Made by a program: the position numbers and the translations under genes. From Myxacorys chilensis ATA2-1-KO14 (GTDB lineage Bacteria; Cyanobacteriota; Cyanobacteriia; Leptolyngbyales; Leptolyngbyaceae): a stretch of 64,000 nucleotides of DNA. Of this stretch, positions 1-8,979 are shown piece by piece. Below the pieces are notes generated by a model. The model was not told where the DNA came from, searched no databases, and saw nothing but the letters and a program-made list of their open reading frames with translations. Position 1 is the stretch's first letter. Each line of letters opens with the position of its first letter. The stretch is from positions 1 through 64,000 of the forward strand of contig JAHHHP010000021.1 of NCBI GenBank assembly GCA_019359275.1, written 5' to 3'.

Positions 1-1
1 C

Positions 2-73
2 AAGCAGACGATGGAAGTTGTGTTCGATGAGTACCTTCCAAAATGGAACTACACGGCTAAACCACAGGGCTGA
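2..73 (+). CDS. possible transposase C-terminal fragment (runs in from left edge)
   Basis: An open frame enters from the left edge and stops at 71-73. Only 23 residues are visible, ending WNYTAKPQG. The W-N-Y-T-x-x-P tail resembles the C-terminus of some DDE transposases (ISAzo13-like), but that is too little to be sure. It lies directly beside a decayed restriction-modification remnant on the other strand, which fits an insertion-sequence scar. It could equally be the end of any unrelated protein. Confidence 0.3.
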   Translation, partial: KQTMEVVFDEYLPKWNYTAKPQG

Positions 74-89
74 TGATTTCCGGTCTTAT

Positions 90-322
90 TTAATCCACGA
101 TCCTTAGGAACATGATGGCTACACCCGTCTAAATCCTAAACACCTTATGCTTCGTTCCAGAAATCTAGGATTGCTGCGGACATCCCATTGAGTATCAGCA
201 ATATAAATATAATCAAACTCTTTTTCGAGGTGTTTCCGAAATTCATCAAACGTTCTAGAGTCAACAAAGGAACGAGTCGTTACGAATGTGGTATTGCCGC
301 AGAAATTGCGCTGCCTCCAGGA
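90..322 (-). pseudogene. remnant of type ISP restriction-modification enzyme / adenine methylase-helicase
   Basis: Reading the minus strand from about 322 gives a stretch containing SFVDSRTFDEFRKHLEKEFD, YIYIADT and DVRSNP. The frame then shifts by one base near 164 and continues as ISGTKHKVFRI, an in-frame TAG (129-131), and TGVAIMFL. In intact type ISP / LlaGI-like enzymes the region after the methylase motifs reads approximately (F)LDSRTFDGFRK...DL.G.VR.NPK.SGT.HNVF.IQTGVAI. The remnant follows this order across the frameshift, with the usual Gln codon turned into a stop. Both ends are missing, so this is a dead fragment of a large defence gene. Assignment rests on remembered family motifs. 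Confidence 0.65.
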
Positions 323-688
323 TAATGATGAGGATGTTGTTCAACCATTAGAGATGCCTGACGATTTACCCATTTTTCTATGCAGTGCAGGGTTGCTCAT
401 TCTCTACCTGCTCCTCTCTGCCGCTACCGAGATGGGCACAAAGCTACCCTGGAAGAAATGAGGTTTAGAAGAGATACTGCGATCGCTAGATAGCTCACAT
501 CCGCTGCCAACGAACAGCCTTTGCCTAAGCCCTATAGTCACAAATAACTACTTATTAATGCACACTGATCTCAACCTAAAGATGTAGGGCATCCCAAAAT
601 TGAGTACCTACACTAGAACCGACTAGGTGAAGACAAAACTAATGTCTAGTCTTTATTTAGTCCCTTGTATACTCAGTGAGGTAAACCC
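323..688. other. gene-poor stretch upstream of the glycine-zipper gene
   Basis: No convincing gene. A 35-codon frame at 354-461 (+) encodes a short hydrophobic peptide (MPDDLPIFLCSAGLL...), but I see no ribosome site before it. A -10-like TATACT lies at 668-673 and a GAGG ribosome-binding motif at about 678-681, both just before the gene at 689. I found no clear -35 box. Confidence 0.4.
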
Positions 689-1090
689 ATGAATCGGACT
701 CTAAAGCGTGTTTTCATGCCGGGTCTAATGGTATCGGGGCTTGTCAGCGCTACTCTACTTCCCATGAAACCTGCATCTGCCGATCAGAATGTCTGGCGAG
801 ACATCGGCATCGGAGCAGCGACGGGCGTAGTATCTAGCGTGGTCACAAAGCACAAAGTTGTGCCTAACGTCATCAACGGGGCAGCAGCAGGGGCAGCCGT
901 CAACCAATCTCGTGACCTCTCAACTGCCAAAGGAAAGCGCCCAGACTTGCTTCGAGACGCAGGATTTGGAGCAGCGGCTGGAGCGGCAGCGGGCGGCATC
1001 ACAGGTCGTCGGCACACCGTTAGAAACGCTGCGAATGGCGCGGCTGTGGGAGCGGTGATTAATGTTCTAACGCCTCGTTCTCGTCGTTAA
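689..1090 (+). CDS. secreted glycine-zipper repeat protein
   Basis: The 133-residue product has a signal peptide of about 31 residues (basic start, hydrophobic core, ASA cleavage site). Two homologous segments follow, at residues about 36-73 and 87-126. Each has an R-D-x-G-x-G-A-A start, an alternating Gly/Ala helix, a basic turn and a second helix ending N-G-A-A-x-G-A-x-x-N. This is the two-helix glycine-zipper pattern of small outer-membrane or periplasmic proteins (17-kDa antigen / YMGG-like families). The start is supported by GAGG seven bases upstream. It stands alone between decayed DNA and a shared terminator. The envelope location is inferred and the function unknown. Confidence 0.75.
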   Translation: MNRTLKRVFMPGLMVSGLVSATLLPMKPASADQNVWRDIGIGAATGVVSSVVTKHKVVPNVINGAAAGAAVNQSRDLSTAKGKRPDLLRDAGFGAAAGAAAGGITGRRHTVRNAANGAAVGAVINVLTPRSRR

Positions 1091-1170
1091 GCTCCCAGTT
1101 GCGAATCAGAGCTTAAAGCAACACAGAGCTTAGAAGATTGGGGTTTTACACCTAATAGGATGCATTTACC

Positions 1171-1208
1171 AAAAGCCAGGAGTTACCCACAGTCAACTCT
1201 TGGCTTTT
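1171..1208. terminator. bidirectional intrinsic terminator
   Basis: Arms 1171-1184 (AAAAGCCAGGAGTT) and 1195-1208 (AACTCTTGGCTTTT) pair with one G.T and a 10-base loop, with T-runs on both strands. It ends the glycine-zipper gene (+) and overlaps the last codons of the convergent glycosyltransferase (-). Confidence 0.8.
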
Positions 1209-2370
1209 TTGCCAGCCGATCGTACTCGTGAATCATTTGAAGCGCGATCGCAGCCCAACTAAAATTTTCTTGTGCGTAGTGGTAAGCATTGCTCCCACGT
1301 TGCTGCCGTTCATTCGGATCGTGTAATGCTAACCTCAAAGCATTGGTTAATGCAGACACGTCACACGGACTAATCCAGCCTGCTTCAGCCTGTTGAATGC
1401 CATGCCAAATGTGAACTTGGTTAGAAATGACAACCGGAGTGCCAACGCTCATGGCTTCAGCAACCGCAATACCGAAATTTTCGTAATAAGACGGCAGTAC
1501 AAATAGGTCAGCAGCGTTTAATAAATCAGTTTTCTCGCCGCCTGTGACAAATCCAGCGATCGTTGTGTGGGCGTTTAATGGAGAGTGAGCGATGCGATCG
1601 CGAATCTCTTTTTCATAGTCAGGATCTTGAGGATTGCCTCCTGCTAGAACAAACTGAAACTCCTGTCCTTCAGCAACAAGTGTTTCCAAGGCTGGAATCA
1701 ACAAATCTAATCCTTTTTTAGGATCAATCCGCGACATAAACAGCAGAATCGGACGCTGAGCGGGAATGCCAAATTTGGCTCTAATATCTGTCGATGTGCC
1801 TTGGGGAAGCTGCACGCCCAACGGCATCACCAAGTCGCGAGTTATGGCTCCAAACCGTTCTGATACTTTCGCTTCTTGGTCGCTAGTAAAGTGAATCGCA
1901 GCGGCTCCTGCCAGATTGGAACGCTCTAAAACTGCGGCATAGAGTTGCTTGAGATGGCGTTTCTTTTGTAGATCGGCAGGGTCAAGCGTTCCGAGAGGAC
2001 GCAGAATGTAAGGCAAGTGATGCGATCGCGCCACTGTCGCAGCAGCAGAACTAATCGGAGAAAAGAGCGCGTGAATATGGGCTAAATCATACTCTTGATG
2101 ATGCCTAGACAGCCACTTAAGCAAACTGAGAGAGAATTTGTAGCGGCGAAACGGCGAACATCGAAAATAGTAAATGTCGTAGCCGTTTTGACGAATTGGT
2201 ACTTCCAACGGCACATCGAGCGGAGCCTGTCCGTTATCGCCGTTGGAATCAGTCGTTAGAATGGTCACTTCAACGCCTGCTTTTGCCAGCGCTTCAGAGA
2301 GTCCCATTACCATTTGGCTAGGACCGCCATATACCAGAGAAATCGACGGAACAATCTGAAGAATCCGCAT
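1183..2370 (-). CDS. glycosyltransferase family 4
   Basis: A 395-residue GT-B glycosyltransferase that transfers a nucleotide-sugar unit to a glycan acceptor at the cytoplasmic membrane. The N-terminal half has the GT4 start MRILQIVPSISLVYGGPSQM (glycine-rich acceptor loop). The C-terminal half has SRIDPKKGLDLLIPAL and the signature PSYYENFGIAVAEAMSVG, whose E-x7-E nucleotide-sugar motif is intact. An upstream in-frame start at 2481 would overlap the preceding gene by over 100 bases. The ATG at 2370, four bases after that gene's stop, is therefore preferred. It is the last gene of a tightly spaced minus-strand polysaccharide block (gaps of 4-26 bases). Donor and acceptor cannot be read from the sequence. 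Confidence 0.9.
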   Translation of the reverse strand: MRILQIVPSISLVYGGPSQMVMGLSEALAKAGVEVTILTTDSNGDNGQAPLDVPLEVPIRQNGYDIYYFRCSPFRRYKFSLSLLKWLSRHHQEYDLAHIHALFSPISSAAATVARSHHLPYILRPLGTLDPADLQKKRHLKQLYAAVLERSNLAGAAAIHFTSDQEAKVSERFGAITRDLVMPLGVQLPQGTSTDIRAKFGIPAQRPILLFMSRIDPKKGLDLLIPALETLVAEGQEFQFVLAGGNPQDPDYEKEIRDRIAHSPLNAHTTIAGFVTGGEKTDLLNAADLFVLPSYYENFGIAVAEAMSVGTPVVISNQVHIWHGIQQAEAGWISPCDVSALTNALRLALHDPNERQQRGSNAYHYAQENFSWAAIALQMIHEYDRLAKKPRVDCG

Positions 2371-2374
2371 GAGA

Positions 2375-3544
2375 CTAATTTGAAAGGTCGCGATAGAACG
2401 TGAGAAGCTCTTTGGCGAGGGCGTGGTTGGTGTAATGTGCGATCGCACGTCCGTATCCTCGCCTACCCAACTCTTCTGCAAAAGAGCGATTGTCGATCAG
2501 TTGGCAGATGCGATCGCGCAGTTGATCGACGTTGCCTTCCGGAAAAATCAAACCTGCGTTGTCAATTACGTTGGGGATTTCGCCCGAATCCGAACCAATC
2601 ACTGGAACCTGACACGCCATCGCTTCAATTAACACATGTCCAAATTGCTCTTTCCATCCCGCCGAGGTAAGCGTCTTAAACTGATAGGTTGTTTCAGATG
2701 GCAAAACCAGCGTGTGCATGAGATTGATGTAACGATAGACATCGGCATGAGGAACGCTTTCGACCCAAATTAAGCGATCGTCAAATCCCAAAGTTTTCGC
2801 CTCGGCTAACAGCGTTTCTTTCTGTTCACCACGTCCTAGTAATAGCCATTTCCATGACCGATCTTTGAGACCTGCTAGCGCTTTTGCTAACGTCAACAAT
2901 CCTTTTTCGGGCACAAAGCGCCCCACAAAGCCAACGACAAAATCGTTATCAGAAATGCCGAGTTGTGCAGCAAGTTCAGGCTGGGGTTGCGGACGAAATA
3001 AATTATGATCTACGCCAAGCTGAGGCATGATTCGCATTTTGCCCTGATAGCCGCGTTGCCGCAAAATCTGGTCACCATCACGATTGCCAACGACAATGCC
3101 ATCGGTATGGCGCAGGTTATACGATTCCAATAGCGAAACGGGAAACTTGAGCGTATACGGCAGGTTCCACCAGGTGAAGAAAAGATTTTTCGCCTTCAAC
3201 CCAAGCAGCCGATTGAGGCTAATCATCTCAGCATAAGCGATCGACTTCGAGCCTTGCTCCACTTGAATAATATCAGGGCAAAAGGTTCGCAAGAGGGGAA
3301 TCAGATCCGCGCCAAATGAGAGCAAGCCCTGATTATTTCGACTGAAGTTAGACACCGGAACGACGCGAAACGAGCCTTCTTCTCGGTAGCGAGTTTCAAC
3401 GACATCTTTCATCACTCCGCCGGGTTTCCAGCGTTTGGGAACGACGATCGTCACTTCGATTCCTGGTTCTAGGTTGGCTAAAACCCGTAGCTTTTCGCAA
3501 TTGAGATCGACAATGTAAGAATGACTGGCAACGAGAATTTTCAT
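2375..3544 (-). CDS. glycosyltransferase family 4
   Basis: A 389-residue GT4 enzyme with the usual GT-B architecture. The N-terminal domain has a cyanobacterial GT4-like opening (MKILVASHSYIVD, then LRVLANLEPGIEVTIVVPKR). The donor domain begins near residue 205 (VVGFVGRFVPEKGLLTLAKA), followed by LLLGRGE and EQFGHVLIEAMACQVPVIGS, which holds the conserved E-x7-E pair. It sits four bases downstream of a GT2 gene and four bases upstream of another GT4 gene, so the three are almost certainly one transcript. It probably adds one residue of an exopolysaccharide or hormogonium-type polysaccharide repeat. Sugar specificity is not predictable here. Confidence 0.9.
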   Translation of the reverse strand: MKILVASHSYIVDLNCEKLRVLANLEPGIEVTIVVPKRWKPGGVMKDVVETRYREEGSFRVVPVSNFSRNNQGLLSFGADLIPLLRTFCPDIIQVEQGSKSIAYAEMISLNRLLGLKAKNLFFTWWNLPYTLKFPVSLLESYNLRHTDGIVVGNRDGDQILRQRGYQGKMRIMPQLGVDHNLFRPQPQPELAAQLGISDNDFVVGFVGRFVPEKGLLTLAKALAGLKDRSWKWLLLGRGEQKETLLAEAKTLGFDDRLIWVESVPHADVYRYINLMHTLVLPSETTYQFKTLTSAGWKEQFGHVLIEAMACQVPVIGSDSGEIPNVIDNAGLIFPEGNVDQLRDRICQLIDNRSFAEELGRRGYGRAIAHYTNHALAKELLTFYRDLSN

Positions 3545-3548
3545 CGGT

Positions 3549-4526
3549 TTATGCCTCGCCTACGTCTTGTCGCGTGTAAATCTGTCCGTCATCCCACCGC
3601 GATCGCACGACTGTTTTCAACGCTTGCAAAAATCCCAAAGTATAAAATCCAAATCGCGTGATGATTTTGATTGGTGAGCCGCTCTTGTGACACGGCGGAC
3701 GTCCCAACACATGGCAATCGAACAAGCGGAAAAAGAAACGGGTGGCTTGCCAAGGAGTTAGATTTTTGAGTCCCATCAAAAAATGATTGTGATAAAACGT
3801 CAGTTGGTATTTCAGCGATTTGGTGCTGATGTCGTGACAGCCGCCTGTCTCTTCGCCTAAATGAACCAACGATGCCTCTGGGTCATACCAAACCATCAGC
3901 CCCGTTTGTCTTAAATGGAGGCAAAAATCGGATTCTTCTCGCACCGCACTGCCCTGAAATCGCTCATCAAACCAGATTCCATACTTGGTAAAAATGTCGC
4001 GACGATACGACATATTGCAGCCACGGGCGCTGAGAACGCGCTGCGGCTTCACCGTATGAACTAAGTTGATGTGATACCAGGCAATGCCCGGATCAAGTGC
4101 TTCGGGCGGCAAATCCTGAATTTCTAACCCCGATTCAAAATCGGCTAACTTCATGCGATCGTAGACCCGTCCCGCCACGGCTCCAACCTCTGAGCGCTCG
4201 TAGTTTTTAGCATGAGCCGCAAAAAATCCGGGTTGAAGCTGCACATCATCATCGATAAACAGGACAATTTCACCCTTCGCCCGTCGTACTGCAAAATTTC
4301 TGGCTCCTGGCAAACTCGCCCACTTGGGTTGAAATAGGCGAATCTTGCCCTCCTGTGCCCGTTCGTCTAAAAATGCTTGAGTTTCTGGTTGATGCACCGG
4401 AGTTTGATCGACAACGATCACCTCGTAGAGGGGGTAGTCTTGTTTCAGCACATCCGCGATCGTGTCTCTTAGCGTTTCTTCGCGTCCATAAGTGGCAATT
4501 ACGACCGATATGAGAGGAGGAAGCAT
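3549..4526 (-). CDS. glycosyltransferase family 2
   Basis: A 325-residue inverting GT-A glycosyltransferase. The start ISVVIATYGREETLRDTI is the GT2 nucleotide-binding strand. VVDQTP follows, and the metal-binding motif is FIDDDVQL at about residues 91-98. ARGCNMSYRRDIF and the later REESDFCLHL acceptor-side region (ED/ES motif) complete the catalytic fold. The C-terminus lacks multiple membrane helices, so the protein is probably peripheral. It lies between the acyltransferase (4-base gap) and a GT4 gene (4-base gap) in the polysaccharide block. Confidence 0.88.
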   Translation of the reverse strand: MLPPLISVVIATYGREETLRDTIADVLKQDYPLYEVIVVDQTPVHQPETQAFLDERAQEGKIRLFQPKWASLPGARNFAVRRAKGEIVLFIDDDVQLQPGFFAAHAKNYERSEVGAVAGRVYDRMKLADFESGLEIQDLPPEALDPGIAWYHINLVHTVKPQRVLSARGCNMSYRRDIFTKYGIWFDERFQGSAVREESDFCLHLRQTGLMVWYDPEASLVHLGEETGGCHDISTKSLKYQLTFYHNHFLMGLKNLTPWQATRFFFRLFDCHVLGRPPCHKSGSPIKIITRFGFYTLGFLQALKTVVRSRWDDGQIYTRQDVGEA

Positions 4527-4530
4527 AAGG

Positions 4531-5637
4531 TTAAGGAGTAGGTTGGGTTCGTTGGATTAGCGCGTCAAATCGCTTTCTGAGACCCGTTTCTAGGGCAGTG
4601 AATGCATAAACATACAGAGTCAGTAATCCCGAAATTGCGATAAAGGAAACGATGAGTTTTATAGGCTGACTCAAGGGGATATACTTTGCTAAATATGGAA
4701 ATATTGAAAACAATAGCGGTTGATGAATTAGATAGATTTGATAGGAATAAACTCCTGTTAATGCCGCAAATGCTAATGCTAATTGCAAAACTTTGATCTG
4801 AGCACAAAGATTCAACAACCGATAAAGCCCCATGAACATAAAGGGCGTAAATACCAAGTCGAAGCCCAACATATAAACGATGTCAATTCCTTTTAGACTT
4901 AGTGCCACATAACCCACTAAACCTAATCCAAATAATACGCAAGCAACACGCCAATCTTTTCTACTAAATGATTTGTTTGCAGAGTGGGTTATTCCCCAAT
5001 ATAGCCCTAAGCAAAATTGGAAAATATAGCTTCCTAAGAAGTTCGTTTGTAAAAAGAAAAGATAATAAGGCGAATTAGAAAACGCTAGACAAATGAGTTT
5101 TGTAAGGATGCCAAGAACTGCACCCAGAATTAAATAAGTTCTTGGCTGCCGCCGACAGGCTAAAACAATAAAAGGTGTAAATAAATAGGCTTCAAGAATA
5201 ACAGTAAAGAACCAAAATCCTGGATTGATTGCTTGGAAGTTATATCCTGCTAATCCAAGGACACTGAGTACGATTTTTAAGTTGAATTGTAGCTTATATC
5301 CTTTCAACCCTATGTAAAGCAGTAAGCTACAAACTACTGCTAGAAGATAAGTTGGATAGAGTCTAAATAAGCGCTTTTTTAACCAAGCCTTCCACTGGAC
5401 TTGGCCCAAGCGAGATGCCATGACAAAGCTGATATTAAACCCTGCCATCACAAAAAAAATATCAACAGCAGCGTATCCTAGCTTTGCTCCATTACGATTC
5501 AAAACAGCAACCAAACCGAACTGATCAGGATAATTTTGAAAAAAGTGAAAGAGTACGATCGCAAGAATTGCAATACCTTTAATTTGATCGATCCACTGCA
5601 ATCGAACCGGAACTTCTTGAGGCTTGGAAACTGACAT
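4531..5637 (-). CDS. membrane acyltransferase family 3 (OafA/WecH-like)
   Basis: A 368-residue integral membrane protein with about ten hydrophobic helices. The N-terminus carries the family hallmark: LQWIDQIKGIAILAIVLFHF with the conserved His in helix 1, and then a loop VDIFFVMAGFNISFVMA. Members acetylate or otherwise acylate sugars of surface polysaccharides, O-antigens or Nod factors using a cytoplasmic acyl donor. The local DNA is visibly more AT-rich than its neighbours, common for surface-glycan modification genes that are exchanged between strains. It is in line with the glycosyltransferases downstream (4-base gap) and HpsL-like gene upstream (26 bases), so it probably decorates the same polymer. 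Confidence 0.88.
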   Translation of the reverse strand: MSVSKPQEVPVRLQWIDQIKGIAILAIVLFHFFQNYPDQFGLVAVLNRNGAKLGYAAVDIFFVMAGFNISFVMASRLGQVQWKAWLKKRLFRLYPTYLLAVVCSLLLYIGLKGYKLQFNLKIVLSVLGLAGYNFQAINPGFWFFTVILEAYLFTPFIVLACRRQPRTYLILGAVLGILTKLICLAFSNSPYYLFFLQTNFLGSYIFQFCLGLYWGITHSANKSFSRKDWRVACVLFGLGLVGYVALSLKGIDIVYMLGFDLVFTPFMFMGLYRLLNLCAQIKVLQLALAFAALTGVYSYQIYLIHQPLLFSIFPYLAKYIPLSQPIKLIVSFIAISGLLTLYVYAFTALETGLRKRFDALIQRTQPTP

Positions 5638-5663
5638 AATTCAGAAAGCTTAGAATTTAATAA

Positions 5664-7277
5664 CTACCGTCGTTTCTTCTTTTTCTTTTTAGGGTCGACT
5701 TCTTCAACAATTGGTTCTTGTTGATCTAAGTACGGCAACCGCAACACAACGCCTGCAAAAAACCAGTAATAGACTGCCACCGGATCAACATCAAGCGGGT
5801 AGTAATAGGTGTTGTAACTAATAAATAAAACGAACGTCCAAAGCGATGCCCCGTAGCCGCGTAAGTTGCGGTCGCGCACCTGCCGATACGCTTTAAAGCA
5901 GGCAAACGTTAGCGAAGTCACTACGCCTAAAAACAGTAGTGCCCCAATCGGCCCAATCTCAAACATCACCTTTGGATAGTATGTTTCAATTAGCTCCGTT
6001 TTCCCTAACGCTCGCGCAGAATTCGTCGCCCGTCCTAACCCTGCTCCTAACAGCGTTGCCCCTTTAGATACGTTCCCAAACTGTTGAGCAATAAACGCAT
6101 CGGGTGGGGACGCATTCCAGCGTCCTACCGCACTTTCCCAGCGTTCTTGTGCAACTTCTGGATTAGATGCCATCGCGATCATCAACACAAGCGCTACCCC
6201 GATGCCGATTGGGATAAACCGCTTTAAATTTGCCACTTGCCCAGTTGTCACGAGTTGCAGCACAATCACCGCCGGAACTAGCATGAGCGCAATTCGCTGT
6301 CCGCACAACACCGCCATAATCATCGTGCCAAGCAGCGCCACCCCACCGATTACTTTCCAGATCAAATTGCGATCAAAGAAGGTGACGGCAAAACTAAAAA
6401 AGGCGCTCGAAATTAGAAACCATCCCCACTGCCAGGGAGCAACAAACGTTCCTGGTAGCCGAATCACGCCTTGTTCTTCGCTGTAGAGCAACGACCCCCC
6501 GACCAAACATCGAGCCGACAGCGACGCCTTGAACAAGGCTGCCCCTGACCCAACTGTGCCCGCACACCGTCCTGTTTTGAGAAACATGTACTGCAAAAAA
6601 GCTAAACCACAGCAGATAATCACTAAGATTGCTGTCATTCGCATGAGCCAGTAGACATCTTGCTTCTTCCGCATCAAGTAGTAGGCGCAAGGAATAAGAG
6701 GCACATAACCAATCAGCACTTTCAAGCCCAAAATTCCCATTACGATCGGCTTTTCGGTGGGCGGACCTGTAAACTGCTGAGTCCCATTGACAAACAGTAA
6801 AACGAGAATGCAATAGGCAAACATCAACGCAAACGGCGTCGTCAATGACTTCGCAACAACAAGCGGCAGCTTTTGCTGCTTGCAGTACTGCACGACACCA
6901 ATAAGCGCTGGGAGAAACATCCCGTCTTTGGCAAGCTGGAATAAAGGATTATCGCCTCCTACAGCGTAGGTAATCGTTCCGCCAAACGGCATGTAGATCA
7001 AGAATGCGTAGAGCGCTTGCCACGGAAATTTAAAGGAGAGTAAGAGCGCTAGGATGGCGACGAATCCCCCGATCGCACCTTTCACCCCTGCCACGATCGC
7101 TAAAATCATGCCTGCCATGATCGCCGCCATGGATGCCATCGAAATAAACCCGATCGCTTCCTTGCGAGCTTGCGCGGCTTTGCGTTTCTGCGCCAACTGC
7201 TCTTTGAGACTCAGCGTTGAGCCATCTTGAGAAGCCGACTTAGACGAATGTTTTGACTTTGGCTTTGACTTTGGCAT
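5664..7277 (-). CDS. hpsL: HpsL-like O-antigen ligase/polymerase family membrane protein
   Basis: The 537-residue protein starts at the ATG at 7277; the frame can also begin at a TTG at 7295. A Lys/Ser-rich cytoplasmic N-terminus (residues 1-40, KSKPKSKHSSK...) is followed by about twelve transmembrane helices. A large periplasmic loop near residues 390-430 (WESAVGRWNASPPDAF...LGAGLGRATNSAR) is typical of the Wzy/WaaL O-antigen ligase superfamily. A very basic tail (DPKKKKKKRR) ends it. Layout and N-terminal sequence resemble the hormogonium polysaccharide protein HpsL of filamentous cyanobacteria. It is the first gene of the minus-strand block, and probably polymerises or exports the glycan made by the downstream transferases. 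The superfamily is secure, the Hps name less so. Confidence 0.65.
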   Translation of the reverse strand: MPKSKPKSKHSSKSASQDGSTLSLKEQLAQKRKAAQARKEAIGFISMASMAAIMAGMILAIVAGVKGAIGGFVAILALLLSFKFPWQALYAFLIYMPFGGTITYAVGGDNPLFQLAKDGMFLPALIGVVQYCKQQKLPLVVAKSLTTPFALMFAYCILVLLFVNGTQQFTGPPTEKPIVMGILGLKVLIGYVPLIPCAYYLMRKKQDVYWLMRMTAILVIICCGLAFLQYMFLKTGRCAGTVGSGAALFKASLSARCLVGGSLLYSEEQGVIRLPGTFVAPWQWGWFLISSAFFSFAVTFFDRNLIWKVIGGVALLGTMIMAVLCGQRIALMLVPAVIVLQLVTTGQVANLKRFIPIGIGVALVLMIAMASNPEVAQERWESAVGRWNASPPDAFIAQQFGNVSKGATLLGAGLGRATNSARALGKTELIETYYPKVMFEIGPIGALLFLGVVTSLTFACFKAYRQVRDRNLRGYGASLWTFVLFISYNTYYYPLDVDPVAVYYWFFAGVVLRLPYLDQQEPIVEEVDPKKKKKKRR

Positions 7278-7709
7278 AGTAGAGAAGCGAAGCAATAAAG
7301 CGGCGGTCAGAGGAACAGGCTGATTGCTTCAACACTGCACATTGCTTGAAATTGGGTCAGTTTTGAAACATTAAACACCAGTATTGGCACTTCGGAATTG
7401 GTTATAGTCCGCATACTTCATAAGCTTTTTACCGCTTTATATGGCATTCATCAGTAAAGCTACGGAAGATCTACCGTGCTATTGCTTTTAGCACGGCAGC
7501 ACATTAATGCTTTGGGGGAATGCTTAGCTGAGATGCTTGACGGTAAGGTTCGAGAAGCAGTAAGTTTCACTCTAGTTTCAGATGTCTGTCACGTAAGAAC
7601 AGATTTTTAAGGCACAATACGTCTAAACTTGTAGTCTTATGAAGTGAAGTTTACACTTTCTATAAAATCTAGTCTCCGCTTTGCCGCTCTTTGAACGCTT
7701 AATCCATCC
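7278..7709. promoter_or_regulatory. divergent intergenic region with one hairpin
   Basis: This 432-base spacer separates the polysaccharide block (-) from the GT2-GtrA gene (+) and must hold promoters for both. The only clear structure is a perfect 8-bp stem, CCGTGCTA (7474-7481) and TAGCACGG (7489-7496), with a 7-base loop. I see no convincing gene or consensus promoter pair. Function of the hairpin is unknown. Confidence 0.45.
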
Positions 7710-8921
7710 ATGAATCTCGACTTATCTAACGTGCTGTTGCCTGTCCCAACAGGGGCATATCAAATCTCTGATGTGTCTTCAGGGCAGGCTGTTTCGTTTT
7801 CGCTCATCGTTCCAACCTTTAACGAAAGCAAGAACGTTCACCAGATAGTTCAGATTTTGACCCGGTTGCTTGACCATGCCTTACCCAACGACTACGAGCT
7901 AATCGTGGTGGATGACAACAGCCCCGATCACACATGGGAAATTGCCCAACAGATTATGCCTAGCTATCCGCATCTGCGGGTTATGCGTCGGCAAACAGAG
8001 CGGGGACTCTCAACGGCGGTGATCCGAGGCTGGCAAGTGGCGCGAGGAGACATATTAGGGGTCATTGATGGAGATTTGCAGCACCCGCCCGAAGTGCTGC
8101 TGAAATTGCTGCAAACGGTGCGGAACGGAGCAGACTTAGCGGTGGCAAGTCGGCATGTCGAAGGCGGCGGAACGAGCGATTGGGGATTCGTTCGACGACT
8201 GCTCTCACGCGGGGCGCAGTTGATCGGCTTGATCATCTTGCCTAATGTGGTTGGGCGCGTGTCTGACCCGATGAGTGGCTACTTTTTGGTGAGGCGAAGC
8301 GCGATCGCTCAGTGTCTGCTCAATCCGCTCGGCTACAAAATTCTGCTAGAAGTCATTGGTCGTGGCGATGTCAACCGCATTGCTGAAGTTGGCTATGTCT
8401 TCCAAGAACGGCAAGAGGGTGAAAGTAAGGTCACTTGGAAGCAGTACGTTGAATATTTAGCGCATTTGGTAAAGCTGCGATCGCGTGGGCGAATCAGCCG
8501 CTTAAATGAAAGATTCCAACTCGGGCGATTTTTGCGCTTTGGCTTAGTGGGTTTGAGCGGATTTGCGGTCGACATGCTCGCGTTCTATTTTCTGCGCACA
8601 TCCCTTAATTTAGGTATTGCTCGCAGCACGATACTGTCTGCCGAAATTGCTGTCATCAACAATTTCTGTTGGAATGATTTGTGGACATTCGGCGATGTGG
8701 CGCAAAATCAGCCAAAGAAACGTCAGCGCTTAAAGCGATTTCTCAAATTCAACACGATTTGCTTGATGGGGATCATTCTTCAAGCTTTGTTAGTGAGTGG
8801 GATGCATGATGTGTTTCATCTGAGCGAATTTATCGCAAAACCGCTCGCGATCGCCATTGTCACCTTCTGGAATTTTTGGATTAACCTCAAACTCAGTTGG
8901 CGAGTAACGGATGTTCGATAA
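7710..8921 (+). CDS. polyprenyl-phosphate glycosyltransferase (GT2) fused to GtrA domain
   Basis: A 403-residue two-domain protein. Residues about 30-255 form a DPM1-type GT2 domain: SLIVPTFNESKNV, ELIVVDDNSPDHTWE, and the metal site in GVIDGDLQHPPEVL. Residues about 270-400 form a GtrA-like module of four membrane helices (FLRFGLVGLSGFAVDMLAFY ... NNFCWNDLWTF ... FWNFWINLKLSW). Such fusions charge undecaprenyl phosphate with a sugar and help flip it for periplasmic glycosylation. A polyprenyl-phosphate mannose or glucose role is likely, acting beside the polysaccharide block transcribed in the opposite direction. No strong ribosome site precedes the ATG. A strong terminator follows. Confidence 0.88.
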   Translation: MNLDLSNVLLPVPTGAYQISDVSSGQAVSFSLIVPTFNESKNVHQIVQILTRLLDHALPNDYELIVVDDNSPDHTWEIAQQIMPSYPHLRVMRRQTERGLSTAVIRGWQVARGDILGVIDGDLQHPPEVLLKLLQTVRNGADLAVASRHVEGGGTSDWGFVRRLLSRGAQLIGLIILPNVVGRVSDPMSGYFLVRRSAIAQCLLNPLGYKILLEVIGRGDVNRIAEVGYVFQERQEGESKVTWKQYVEYLAHLVKLRSRGRISRLNERFQLGRFLRFGLVGLSGFAVDMLAFYFLRTSLNLGIARSTILSAEIAVINNFCWNDLWTFGDVAQNQPKKRQRLKRFLKFNTICLMGIILQALLVSGMHDVFHLSEFIAKPLAIAIVTFWNFWINLKLSWRVTDVR

Positions 8922-8937
8922 AGACTGAGCATTGTTG

Positions 8938-8975
8938 AAATGAGGCTGAGGGTTAGATTACCCTCAGCCTCATTT
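8938..8975. terminator. bidirectional intrinsic terminator
   Basis: Perfect 16-bp arms AAATGAGGCTGAGGGT (8938-8953) and ACCCTCAGCCTCATTT (8960-8975) with a 6-base loop and a following T-rich run. It is shared by the convergent GT2-GtrA gene and glmM, whose stop is five bases beyond. Confidence 0.9.
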
Positions 8976-8979
8976 TTAT

